NCBI GenBank assembly: GCA_018716365.1
Contig: DVKA01000077.1
Coordinates: forward strand, 1-19,244
Length of the DNA: 19,244 nt
Direction of reading: 5' to 3'
Origin: Candidatus Caccocola faecipullorum
GTDB lineage: Bacteria; Synergistota; Synergistia; Synergistales; Synergistaceae
Part shown: positions 1 to 6,861 of the stretch, one piece after another
Layout: every line of letters starts with the position of its first letter
Position numbering within the stretch: position 1 is the first letter of the stretch
Program-made: the position numbers and the translations under genes
Notes under the pieces: model-generated
The model's database searches: none
What the model was told of the DNA's origin: nothing
What the model saw: only the letters and a program-made list of their open reading frames with translations

Positions 1-977
1 TATATGGACTGTTCGCCGTGGCCGAGAGCGAGAAGCTCCTTCGGCCCGCGCGAGAGCACCTGGCGGCATATCTCCGAGCCTATCGAGCCGCCGGCCCCCG
101 TAACCATGACGGTCTTGTCCTTTATGACGGCGGAGATGTTTTCGTTGTCGAGCTTTATCGGGTCGCGGCGCAGAAGGTCCTCAAGGTTGACCGAGCGCAG
201 GCGGCTGACGCTGACGTGCCCGTCGGCGAGCGCGAGGAAGCTCGGCAGCACGCGGACCGTCACTTTTTCTTTGTTGAGTATGTCGACATACTCGCGCATC
301 TGCGCGCCTGTCGCGGATGGGATCGCAAGCAGCACCGTGTCGACTGCGAAGCGTTTTATTATCGTGGATATTTCGTTTTTCGTCCCCAGAACTTTGAGCG
401 ACGCGACCGTCATGTTGCGCAGATTCGGATCGTCGTCTATGAAGCCTACCGCTTCGAGCGCCGACTGGTTGCGCAGCAGGTCGCGCGCGATGAGCGTCCC
501 GGCCTCGCCCGCGCCGACGATAAGCGCGCGCTGGCTGACGGCGCCGCCCCTGTGACGGCTGACCGCGGTCAGACGCCACAGCGCTCGAATTCCAGTCATG
601 AACATAAGCGCGAGAAGGATCAGTATGAGGAACGACGAGCGCGGCACACGTACGAGGCGGAAGAAGTAATTGAAGACGACGAAGACCGCGACGCCGATGC
701 AGTACCACTGCGCGAAGCGTGTATATTCCTCAATGCTCGCGCGCGTCCAGACGACGTTGTAGGTTTTCCCGATGAACAGGGCGCCTATGATTACGGCGAT
801 GAACGCGACGAGCGTATGAATGAAGCCGGCGGCGTCTTCGACTCCTATGAAGAAGTAGGAGAAGCGCATGGAGTAGCCGATAAAGACGGCCGCCGCTATA
901 CAGCATACGTCCACCGCCATAACGCGGCGGTTGCGCATACCGAGCCATACCATTAAATCCAGCATTTTCCTGTACAT
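1..977 (-). CDS. PglF/WbpM/CapD-type nucleotide-sugar 4,6-dehydratase (3' part beyond window)
   Basis: Membrane-bound NAD-dependent sugar-nucleotide dehydratase/epimerase of the kind that makes UDP-linked deoxy-amino sugars for surface polysaccharide or protein glycosylation. Read from the ATG at 977, 325 codons are present before the window edge. Residues about 20-135 form four hydrophobic segments, the usual N-terminal membrane domain. A first Rossmann domain carries ALIVGAGEAG (151-160), followed by FIDDDP (179-184). The stretch LLRRDPI (268-274) precedes the second, catalytic short-chain dehydrogenase domain, which begins with MVTGAGGSIGSE (291-302). The active-site region lies outside the window. 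The start lies 19 bases after the Wzz stop on the same strand, so the two genes are almost surely one transcript. The family is clear; the exact substrate (for example UDP-GlcNAc 4,6-dehydratase) is inferred. Confidence 0.9.
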   Translation of the reverse strand, partial: MYRKMLDLMVWLGMRNRRVMAVDVCCIAAAVFIGYSMRFSYFFIGVEDAAGFIHTLVAFIAVIIGALFIGKTYNVVWTRASIEEYTRFAQWYCIGVAVFVVFNYFFRLVRVPRSSFLILILLALMFMTGIRALWRLTAVSRHRGGAVSQRALIVGAGEAGTLIARDLLRNQSALEAVGFIDDDPNLRNMTVASLKVLGTKNEISTIIKRFAVDTVLLAIPSATGAQMREYVDILNKEKVTVRVLPSFLALADGHVSVSRLRSVNLEDLLRRDPIKLDNENISAVIKDKTVMVTGAGGSIGSEICRQVLSRGPKELLALGHGEQSI

Positions 978-996
978 CGGAGCGCCTCAAATAAAT

Positions 997-1842
997 TTAC
1001 GCCTTCGGTTTGAAGCCGAGAAGTTTTTTCAGATAGTTTTTCTTTTCCGTGGTCTCGGGATCGTCCGCCGCGGCCCAGAAGTGGCGCGCGAAAGCCGCCG
1101 TGACGGCGCAGAAGAAGCCGAGCAGAGTTGCGAGGACGATCACCTTGCCGCGTCCCTGAGCCTCCGGCCCCGCGGGCATCGACGCGGGCGAGACGAGCTG
1201 GAGCACATTCTGACTGTCATAGACACGTCTTTCTCCGTTCTGCATAAGCATATCAAGCTCAAACATCGGAGAGACAGGCATATCGGGAGCGGGCATCAGC
1301 TCGCGGCGCTCTTTCTCCCAGCGCTTGATTTTGTCCGCGCGTTTCTTGCCCGGGAAGTTTTCTCCATTCTGCGGCGAGGACATGGCAAGCAGCATTGCGT
1401 TCGACCGCCTGTATATGAAATCCGCCGCTTTCATGGATAACTCCGGCGACGCCGAAGTTACCGAGATGGTGATAAGTTTATCCCTGTTCACGTCTACTGA
1501 TATGCTGATGCCACCAGCGCCTTCCGCAGCAAATTCTTCATTCACGGCGTTCTGCATCGAACGGCTCGTCACAATCGATTTGATCATATCTGTCGGCCGG
1601 TAAAGAGAAAGTTCTCCGTCTCCCATGACGTAGCGAACTTCTTCGGTTATCATCTGCACGTCGCTCCTGTACCTCGGCGTCGTATCCTTTACGAACGTCG
1701 TGTAACCGAACCCAGCGACCGCGAAGAGCAGCGTTATCGCAACAATTAATTTTTTCTGTTCCGCAAGAACTATAAGGATGTCAAGGAGAGATAACTCTTC
1801 TCCATCGTCGGGAAACGTTTCCGCGCAGTTATATTTTTCCAT
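997..1842 (-). CDS. Wzz-family polysaccharide chain-length determinant protein
   Basis: Inner-membrane polysaccharide co-polymerase that sets the chain length of O-antigen, capsule or exopolysaccharide. The 281-residue protein has the Wzz topology: a short cytoplasmic N-terminus with LSLLDILIVLAEQKK (18-31), a first membrane helix at about 31-51, a periplasmic domain, a Pro-containing segment LVSPASMPAGPE (216-227) and a second helix at about 233-252. A basic tail follows (KKNYLKKLLGFKPKA). No tyrosine-kinase (BY-kinase) domain is fused to it. It is a little short for the family and has only a small charged stretch (165-182) where longer homologues carry an extended coiled coil. The ATG at 1842 has GGGAG about 6 bases upstream. 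It is the first gene of a minus-strand operon continuing into the dehydratase, so it probably opens a polysaccharide locus left of the window. Confidence 0.85.
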   Translation of the reverse strand: MEKYNCAETFPDDGEELSLLDILIVLAEQKKLIVAITLLFAVAGFGYTTFVKDTTPRYRSDVQMITEEVRYVMGDGELSLYRPTDMIKSIVTSRSMQNAVNEEFAAEGAGGISISVDVNRDKLITISVTSASPELSMKAADFIYRRSNAMLLAMSSPQNGENFPGKKRADKIKRWEKERRELMPAPDMPVSPMFELDMLMQNGERRVYDSQNVLQLVSPASMPAGPEAQGRGKVIVLATLLGFFCAVTAAFARHFWAAADDPETTEKKNYLKKLLGFKPKA

Positions 1843-1909
1843 TGTTCTCCCTCACAGCTGAAAAGATTGTAGGCGTTTGCAAAAATAATGCCGCCGGTGA
1901 ATCCAGCGA

Positions 1910-1931
1910 CATTATAACAGAGTCATTATAA
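1910..1931 (-). promoter_or_regulatory. Tandem -10-like elements upstream of wzz
   Basis: Read on the minus strand, TTATAATG occurs twice with starts 14 bases apart (plus-strand CATTATAA at 1910-1917 and 1924-1931). Each contains a perfect TATAAT. They lie about 70-90 bases upstream of the wzz ATG in the only AT-rich part of this gap. I see no good -35 at 16-18 bases for either, so this could be two overlapping weak promoters or a direct-repeat operator. Confidence 0.4.
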
Positions 1932-1952
1932 GAAAGAAAGATTATCGACTGT

Positions 1953-1983
1953 AAGCGCGCCGTGCATGAAAGCCGGCGCGCTT
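1953..1983 (-). terminator. Hairpin after oadB, likely terminator
   Basis: Perfect 10-bp inverted repeat (AAGCGCGCCG at 1953-1962, its complement at 1974-1983) with an 11-base loop. It begins 9 bases after the oadB stop in the minus direction. The following minus-strand sequence is only moderately T-rich, with no clean U-tract, so the call rests mainly on the strong stem and its position. Confidence 0.5.
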
Positions 1984-1992
1984 CGTCAAAAG

Positions 1993-3126
1993 CTATCCGA
2001 GGTAGGCGAGCAGGATGCCGCCCGCGAGGACTGATCCGATCTGCCCCGCGACGTTCGCTCCGACCGCGTGCATCAGCAGATGGTTGCCGGGGTCGGCCTC
2101 CTGTCCAAGGCGCTGGATGACGCGCGCGGACATCGGGAAGGCGGAGATTCCGGCCGCGCCGACCATCGGGTTGACCTTCTTGTCCTTCGGCAGGAAGAGG
2201 TTCAGTATCTTGGCCGTGATGACGCCGCCGGCCGTGTCGAGCACAAAGGCTATGAGCCCCATTCCGATGATGGCGAGCGTGCCGATGTTGACGAACTTCT
2301 CGCCGGTCATCGCGGCGGAGATCGAGAAACCGAGGAGTATCGTCACGATGTTCGCCATTTCGTTCTGCGCGGCCTGCGAGAGGCGCTCGGTGACGCCGCT
2401 GACGCGCAGCACGTTGCCAAACATGACGAAGCCGAGCAGCGCGACGGAGGCCGGCGCGATGAGGCCGCCTATTACCGTTATCGCTATCGGGAATAGGAAG
2501 AGCTTCGTCTTCGAGACGGGGCGCGGCGCGTAAGGCATGCGCATTTTGCGCTCTTTTTCAGTCGTGAGCGCCTTTATGACGGGCGGCTGAATGAGCGGGA
2601 CGAGCGCCATGTAGGTATATGCCGCGACTGAAATCGGGCCGAGCAGGTTGGGCGCGAAGCGCGTCGAGACGTATATCGACGTCGGACCGTCGGCGGCTCC
2701 GATGATGCCTATAGAAGCTGCTTCATATATATTATAGTCGAATACGAAGTAGGCGATGCCCATCGTGAGGAATATGCCCGCCTGCGCCGTGAGGCCGAAG
2801 AGGAAGACCTTCGGGTTCGCAAGCAGCGGCGTGAAGTCGCACATGGCTCCGACCGCGACGAGTATCAGCAGAGGGAATATCTCGGTCGCTATGCCGAGGT
2901 CGAAGAACATCTGCAGAGCGCCGTGCACAACGCTGCCGCCTTCGATTACCTGGTCTAGCGCCGAGGAAAGCGGAAGGTTGACGAGTATCGTGCCGAAGCC
3001 CATCGGCAGCAGCAGGTTAGGCTCAAAATTCTTCTTGACGGCCATGTACATAAGGAAGCCGCCCACACATATCATTACCAAGCTCTGATAGGTTATAGCT
3101 TGAAAGGTCGCCACAAATGATTCCAA
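1993..3126 (-). CDS. oadB: Sodium-translocating decarboxylase beta subunit (oxaloacetate/methylmalonyl-CoA/glutaconyl-CoA type)
   Basis: Integral membrane beta subunit of a biotin-dependent decarboxylase. It decarboxylates carboxybiotin and exports Na+, turning decarboxylation into a sodium gradient. The 377-residue protein is full length for the family and hydrophobic throughout. It carries the signature GAADGPTSIY (143-152), with D146 matching the essential membrane aspartate of the family, and the conserved C-terminal helix MHAVGANVAGQIGS (352-365). The start is a TTG at 3126: AAGGAG lies 13 bases upstream, no start codon occurs in frame between them, and the next Met (18) would remove the first helix. 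The alpha (carboxyltransferase), gamma and biotin-carrier subunits are not adjacent, so the substrate cannot be fixed from context. The hairpin just downstream suggests a single-gene transcript. Confidence 0.92.
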   Translation of the reverse strand: MESFVATFQAITYQSLVMICVGGFLMYMAVKKNFEPNLLLPMGFGTILVNLPLSSALDQVIEGGSVVHGALQMFFDLGIATEIFPLLILVAVGAMCDFTPLLANPKVFLFGLTAQAGIFLTMGIAYFVFDYNIYEAASIGIIGAADGPTSIYVSTRFAPNLLGPISVAAYTYMALVPLIQPPVIKALTTEKERKMRMPYAPRPVSKTKLFLFPIAITVIGGLIAPASVALLGFVMFGNVLRVSGVTERLSQAAQNEMANIVTILLGFSISAAMTGEKFVNIGTLAIIGMGLIAFVLDTAGGVITAKILNLFLPKDKKVNPMVGAAGISAFPMSARVIQRLGQEADPGNHLLMHAVGANVAGQIGSVLAGGILLAYLG

Positions 3127-3169
3127 TCTAGCGTCACCGCTCCTTTGAGTTATTTAAACTACGGGGGTT

Positions 3170-3175
3170 ACTATA
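3170..3175 (-). promoter_or_regulatory. Candidate -10 for oadB
   Basis: Minus-strand TATAGT, preceded by TG one base further upstream (TGGTATAGT, the extended -10 pattern). It lies about 45 bases upstream of the oadB start, leaving room for a leader of roughly 35 bases containing AAGGAG. No convincing -35 is seen. Confidence 0.4.
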
Positions 3176-3230
3176 CCATAAAACCGTGCGAAAAGCGCTC
3201 GGCAATTTCTCCGCTTACGCAAAAATCATG

Positions 3231-3236
3231 TAAAAT
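3231..3236 (+). promoter_or_regulatory. Candidate -10 for the MFS/EamA operon
   Basis: TAAAAT in the AT-rich part of the divergent gap between oadB and the exporter genes. A start about 7 bases downstream would give a short leader running into GGGGAAGGTGG, the probable Shine-Dalgarno of the ATG at 3261. The -35 region is weak. Confidence 0.3.
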
Positions 3237-3260
3237 AGAGACGCAGGGGAAGGTGGAAAA

Positions 3261-3347
3261 ATGCTTATTCGTTCGACGACAGAGAGCCTTTTTATATCCG
3301 TCCGCCTCGGCGCGGCGAAACTCGCCGCGTCCCGCCGCCGCGCGTAA
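3261..3347 (+). CDS. Possible 28-codon leader ORF coupled to the MFS gene
   Basis: A short ORF begins at ATG 3261, directly after GGGGAAGGTGGAAAA, a good ribosome binding site. It ends with TAA at 3345-3347, one base before the ATG of the MFS transporter (TAA-A-ATG). The MFS ATG has no Shine-Dalgarno of its own; the bases just before it are CCGCCGCCGCGCG. The predicted peptide starts MLIRSTTESLF and ends AASRRRA, with Arg codons clustered at the end. The arrangement fits translational coupling or a regulatory leader peptide. It is too short for coding statistics, so this is an inference from the ribosome binding site and spacing. Confidence 0.4.
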   Translation: MLIRSTTESLFISVRLGAAKLAASRRRA

Positions 3348-3348
3348 A

Positions 3349-4602
3349 ATGCGTTTCCCCGACGCGCTGCGCGCGCTGAATTCGCGCAACTACCGGCTTT
3401 TCTTCACGGCGCAGATGATTTCAATGACGGGGCTGTGGATGTACCGCGTCGCCATCGGCTGGCTCGTCTTTCGCCTCACGGATTCGAACAGCGCGCTCGG
3501 CCTGATGGACTTCGTCGCCTCGCTGCCCGTTTTCTTCCTTTCGCCGCTCGCCGGAGCCGTCGTCGAACGGCTCGACCTGCGCAAGCTCATCTTCCGCACG
3601 CAGTTCTGCTGTATGTGCATCGCATTCGCATTCGCTTTTTTGACTTTCACGAATCTCATAACATACGAGATAATTCTCGCGCTCGTCCTCACGCGCGGGC
3701 TGCTCGACGCGTTTGAGATGCCGGCGCGCTATTCGCTCGTCTCGTACATGGTGGACAGGCGCGAGGACGTCGGGAACGCCGTCGCGCTGAACTCGACGCT
3801 CTTCAACACGGCGCGCATGATCGGGCCGACGGTCGGCGGCTTCGTAATCCACGCCTTCGGCGAGGCGTTCTGCTTTTTCTCCAACAGCTTCTGCTATCTC
3901 AGCACGCTGCTGGCGCTCAAGAAGATGAGGCTTTCCCGCCCGCCTGTCGGCAAGACCGGCGGACGAGGGCGGCCTCTCCACGATATGGCCGACGGGCTGC
4001 GCATCGCGCGCGACTTCGCGCCGTACAGGTATTTCCTGCTGATGATCACGGCGACGGGATTTTTCGCCTTTCCGAGCATCACTCTGATGCCGGCTATGGC
4101 GAAGAGCGTGCTGAACGGCACGTCGCAGACGCTCGGCTTCCTGCTGATGGGCGTGGCGATAGGCGCGCTCGCGGGTTCGCTGCTGATGGCTTCGCGCAGG
4201 AACGTAGCGCGCCATTCATGGTGGTGCACGCGCACGTGCGTGGGCTTCGGCGCCGCCGTCATGCTCTTCTCGCTTTCGCGCAGCGTCTGGCTGAGCATAG
4301 CGCTCGCCGCGCCGCTCGGCTTCTGCCTCGTAACCTGTACGATCGCCTGCAACACCCTGCTCCAGACTATGACGGCGCCGGAGAGCCGCAGCCGCATCAT
4401 GGCGCTCTACACTCTCGCAAACATCGGCATTCCGCCCTTCGGCAGTATGCTCGCCGGAAGGTTCGGCGACCTGACGAACACGGGCTGGGCGCTCTTCGCC
4501 TGCGGAATATGCTGTACGGCGTCGTCGGTTTACTTCATGCGCAAAATCGACCGCATCAACGGCGAAGTCACGGACGCGCTGAAGCGTCAGGGCGCTCTGT
4601 AA
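3349..4602 (+). CDS. MFS exporter, EntS-like (MFS_3 family)
   Basis: A 417-residue, 12-helix major facilitator permease, probably a proton-driven exporter. The N-terminus MRFPDALRALNSRNYRLFF (1-19), followed by AQMISMTGLWMYRVAIGWL, is the usual opening of the EntS-like MFS group, where NYRLFF precedes the first helix. A basic cytoplasmic loop, VVERLDLRKLIFRT, lies between helices 2 and 3, and MPARYSLVSYMVDR is also typical. The reading frame stays open back to 3145, but that N-terminal extension is not MFS-like, so I place the start at ATG 3349. No Shine-Dalgarno precedes it; a short ORF ending one base upstream may supply ribosomes. Its stop overlaps the next start (TAATG), so it is cotranslated with the EamA permease. 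The substrate is unknown. Confidence 0.88.
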   Translation: MRFPDALRALNSRNYRLFFTAQMISMTGLWMYRVAIGWLVFRLTDSNSALGLMDFVASLPVFFLSPLAGAVVERLDLRKLIFRTQFCCMCIAFAFAFLTFTNLITYEIILALVLTRGLLDAFEMPARYSLVSYMVDRREDVGNAVALNSTLFNTARMIGPTVGGFVIHAFGEAFCFFSNSFCYLSTLLALKKMRLSRPPVGKTGGRGRPLHDMADGLRIARDFAPYRYFLLMITATGFFAFPSITLMPAMAKSVLNGTSQTLGFLLMGVAIGALAGSLLMASRRNVARHSWWCTRTCVGFGAAVMLFSLSRSVWLSIALAAPLGFCLVTCTIACNTLLQTMTAPESRSRIMALYTLANIGIPPFGSMLAGRFGDLTNTGWALFACGICCTASSVYFMRKIDRINGEVTDALKRQGAL

Positions 4603-5504
4603 TGAATCTCGATCCCCGCCGGAATTCCGTACTCGCGGCGGACCTTATGCTCGCGGTCGTCGCTCTGATATGGGGTGCGGGCATTCCGCTCTCGGCAGTG
4701 CTCGCGCGCGGCCTTACACCGCTCTGGGCCGTCGCGCTGCGTATGCTGCTCGCGTCATTCTTCCTTATGATAATGTTCAGGCGCACGATAATGACGTCGA
4801 CTGCGCGCGACTGGAAAATTTCGTTTCTCCTCACCGCGGTGCTGACTGCCGTCTTCACGTCGATGACCTTCGGCCTCGTCTTCAGCACCGCGAGCAAGCA
4901 GGCGTTCATCGGCGGCCTCAACGTCATCCTCGTGCCAATATTCGTCTGGATGATTTACCGGAAACGCCCTTCGGCGTGGCTCTTCGCAGGCGCGGGGCTG
5001 ACGACGGCGGGGCTGCTCGTCATGGGGTTCACGCCGGGGATGGAGTTCAACTTCGGGGATTTTCTTTCTTTCATAATGGCCGTAACATACGCGCTTCAGG
5101 TTATTTCCAGCGAATACTGCGCGCGGCGCGTCGATCCGGCGCGGCTCACGGCGCTGCATATAATCATGCTCTCCGCCGTGCTGACCGTGCTCGCGCTCAT
5201 ATTCGAGCCGCTGCCGGAGGTCTCGGACTTCACGCCGAAAATATGCGGCGCGCTGCTCTGCGTCTCGCTCTGCAATACGATCCTCTGCTTCAATTTACAG
5301 TTCCGCGCCCAGAAGAACACGAACGCGACGCACGCGGCCGTCATTTTCTCGCTCGAAGGTCTTTTCGGCTACGTGCTCGCGGTGGCGAGCGGTCAGGACC
5401 CGTTCCACTTGCAGGGCGCGCTCGGCGGCCTGCTGATAATCTGCGGAATGCTCGTGACGGAGCTCGAAGGCGCGATACGCGCGAAGTTCGCGCGCGGCTC
5501 ATAA
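4602..5504 (+). CDS. EamA/DMT-superfamily permease
   Basis: A 300-residue drug/metabolite transporter with two EamA repeats and about ten membrane helices, likely an exporter of metabolites or amino acids. The opening LMLAVVALIWGAGIPLSAVLARGLTP is typical, as are the end of the first repeat (KQAFIGGLNVILVPIFVWMI) and the second-repeat tail LEGLFGYVLAVASGQ. The start ATG at 4602 overlaps the MFS stop by one base (TAATG), indicating translational coupling. A DMT and an MFS exporter in one tight operon suggests export of related compounds, but no substrate is visible. The gene ends in a convergent arrangement with ccdA; its TAA stop lies at the edge of the shared terminator. Confidence 0.9.
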   Translation: MNLDPRRNSVLAADLMLAVVALIWGAGIPLSAVLARGLTPLWAVALRMLLASFFLMIMFRRTIMTSTARDWKISFLLTAVLTAVFTSMTFGLVFSTASKQAFIGGLNVILVPIFVWMIYRKRPSAWLFAGAGLTTAGLLVMGFTPGMEFNFGDFLSFIMAVTYALQVISSEYCARRVDPARLTALHIIMLSAVLTVLALIFEPLPEVSDFTPKICGALLCVSLCNTILCFNLQFRAQKNTNATHAAVIFSLEGLFGYVLAVASGQDPFHLQGALGGLLIICGMLVTELEGAIRAKFARGS

Positions 5505-5532
5505 AAAAAACGGCGCTCCGCACGGAACGCCG
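5503..5532 (-). terminator. Rho-independent terminator of the thioredoxin-ccdA operon
   Basis: Inverted repeat CGGCGCTCCG (5511-5520) / CGGAACGCCG (5523-5532). On the minus strand the one imperfect pair becomes G-U, and the stem is followed at once by eight T (plus-strand A tract 5503-5510). This is a textbook terminator for transcripts coming from ccdA. On the plus strand only a weak T-run follows, so it may help stop the EamA transcript less efficiently. Confidence 0.85.
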
Positions 5533-5555
5533 CAGTTTCTGAATTTTGCGCAAGC

Positions 5556-6227
5556 CTACCAGAAGAGCGCCGACCAGTAGGCGAATGTGTCGGTGAGTAT
5601 CGCGAGTCCAGCGGCGGCCAAAATTGCGCCGGAGACTTTTTTTATCGTCTGGCCGTGACGGCGCAGCCACTGGAAAATCCCTTTGATGCGCGTGAAGAAG
5701 AGCGCCGCGAGGATGTACGGGACGCCGAGGCCCATCGAGAAGACGAATAGATAGAATACTCCCTCCGCGACCGTTTCGCGCGCCCCCGCAAGCATGAGCG
5801 CCGAGCCGAGGAACGGGCCGAGGCAGGGCGTCCATCCGAGCGAGAAGGCCGCGCCGAAGAACAGCGCGCCGATGAAGCCGCGCCGCTTGACGCTTACCTC
5901 GAGCTTCTTTTCAACGTCGAGGAAGCCTATTCTGAAAACTCCGAGAAAGTGAAGCCCGAATATCAGAATCACGATTCCGCTCGCGCGCTGGAGCAGAAGC
6001 CTGTGCGCGTCGAGCGCGGCTCCAATCGCCGTCGCCGTCGCGCCGAGCGCCATGAAGAGCAGCGTGAAGCCCGCGACGAAGCCCACAGTGTTGACGACGC
6101 TCGCGCGCTTGCCCTGCTCCGTCTCCGCCGCGAGGTACATCAGATATACCGGCAGCATCGGCAGCATGCAGGGCGAGACGAACGCAAGCAGCCCTTCGAG
6201 AAAGAGAAGAGGAACTTCCCCTCCCAC
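5556..6227 (-). CDS. ccdA: CcdA-like thiol-disulfide transmembrane transporter
   Basis: A 223-residue membrane protein of the CcdA/DsbD-beta family, which carries electrons from cytoplasmic thioredoxin across the inner membrane to extracytoplasmic thiol reductases. It has about six helices in two pseudo-repeats, each with the hallmark Pro-flanked cysteine: SPCMLP (C20) and TPCLGP (C135). The start is a GTG at 6227 whose first base is the last base of the upstream TAG stop (TAGTG), so translation is coupled to the thioredoxin-like partner. The pair is the standard module for supplying reductant to a TlpA/ResA-type protein. No cytochrome c maturation gene is next to it, so the client may be other envelope proteins. 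A strong terminator follows. Confidence 0.92.
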   Translation of the reverse strand: MGGEVPLLFLEGLLAFVSPCMLPMLPVYLMYLAAETEQGKRASVVNTVGFVAGFTLLFMALGATATAIGAALDAHRLLLQRASGIVILIFGLHFLGVFRIGFLDVEKKLEVSVKRRGFIGALFFGAAFSLGWTPCLGPFLGSALMLAGARETVAEGVFYLFVFSMGLGVPYILAALFFTRIKGIFQWLRRHGQTIKKVSGAILAAAGLAILTDTFAYWSALFW

Positions 6228-6736
6228 TATTTTTTCTCCCCGCGCACGAGCTTCAGCACGGCGTCCTTCGTCGTTGCGCCCTGTATCTGCCCGATTAAAT
6301 TCCCGTCTTTGTCGAGGACGAAGGTCGTCGGTATGTAGCGCACGCCGAAGAACGACGCCGCCTCCTGTTTCTCGTCGAGCAGCACGGTCATCGTGTAGCC
6401 AGTCTCTTTTAGGAACTCCGCGACGCGCTCCGGCGTTTCGCGCCGTCCGTCGGTGAGGTTGACGGCGAGCAGCACCGCTTCGCCGCTCTTCTGAAATTCT
6501 TTATGCAGCTCGTCGAACTCCGGCATCTCGCCGCGGCACGGCGGACACCACGTCGCCCAGAAATTCAGGACGACGGTCTTCCCCTTGAAGCTGTCGAGAG
6601 ATACCTGTTTGCCGGACATATCCGTGAGCACTATATCGCGCGCCAGCTCGCCGCTTCCGACGGCGAACGACGGAACTGTGAAGAGCGCCGCCGCGAGCAG
6701 CGCCATGACCAACGTAGCGAAAATTTTCCTGCGCAC
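6227..6736 (-). CDS. Exported TlpA/ResA-type thioredoxin-like protein
   Basis: A 169-residue extracytoplasmic thiol-disulfide reductase. A signal peptide is evident: MRRKIF, a hydrophobic core at about 7-20, then PSFA with likely cleavage after residue 25. There is no lipobox cysteine, so it is probably soluble in the periplasm unless anchored by an uncleaved signal. The redox motif is WCPPC (63-67, C64 and C67) inside NFWATWCPPC, the standard TlpA/ResA form, and the cis-proline region is YIPTTF (P136). The start is a GTG at 6736 with AAGGAG about 11 bases upstream. It forms an operon with ccdA, which would keep its active site reduced; the likely role is reduction of disulfides in envelope proteins. 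Confidence 0.92.
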   Translation of the reverse strand: MRRKIFATLVMALLAAALFTVPSFAVGSGELARDIVLTDMSGKQVSLDSFKGKTVVLNFWATWCPPCRGEMPEFDELHKEFQKSGEAVLLAVNLTDGRRETPERVAEFLKETGYTMTVLLDEKQEAASFFGVRYIPTTFVLDKDGNLIGQIQGATTKDAVLKLVRGEKK

Positions 6737-6779
6737 CGTAAAATCATCTCCTTGATGTTTTTCTTTGCCCTGCGAGCGT

Positions 6780-6788
6780 ATTATATCA
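6780..6788 (-). promoter_or_regulatory. Extended -10 promoter for thioredoxin-ccdA operon
   Basis: Minus-strand TGATATAAT, a perfect TGnTATAAT extended -10, lies about 45 bases upstream of the GTG at 6736. The predicted start gives a leader of about 37 bases containing AAGGAG. The -35 is poor, which extended -10 promoters tolerate. Confidence 0.55.
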
Positions 6789-6861
6789 TGGACGCGGCGT
6801 TTTGAAGGACAATGCCGTGCTTCATCTGAAAAGAGAAAAATTTAACTTCCTCCGGCTGGCG

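Noticed and set aside
3145-3348. N-terminal extension of the MFS transporter
   Set aside because: The frame is open to 3145, but the extension is not MFS-like and lacks a ribosome binding site with a proper start; homology begins at MRFPDALRALNSRNYR.
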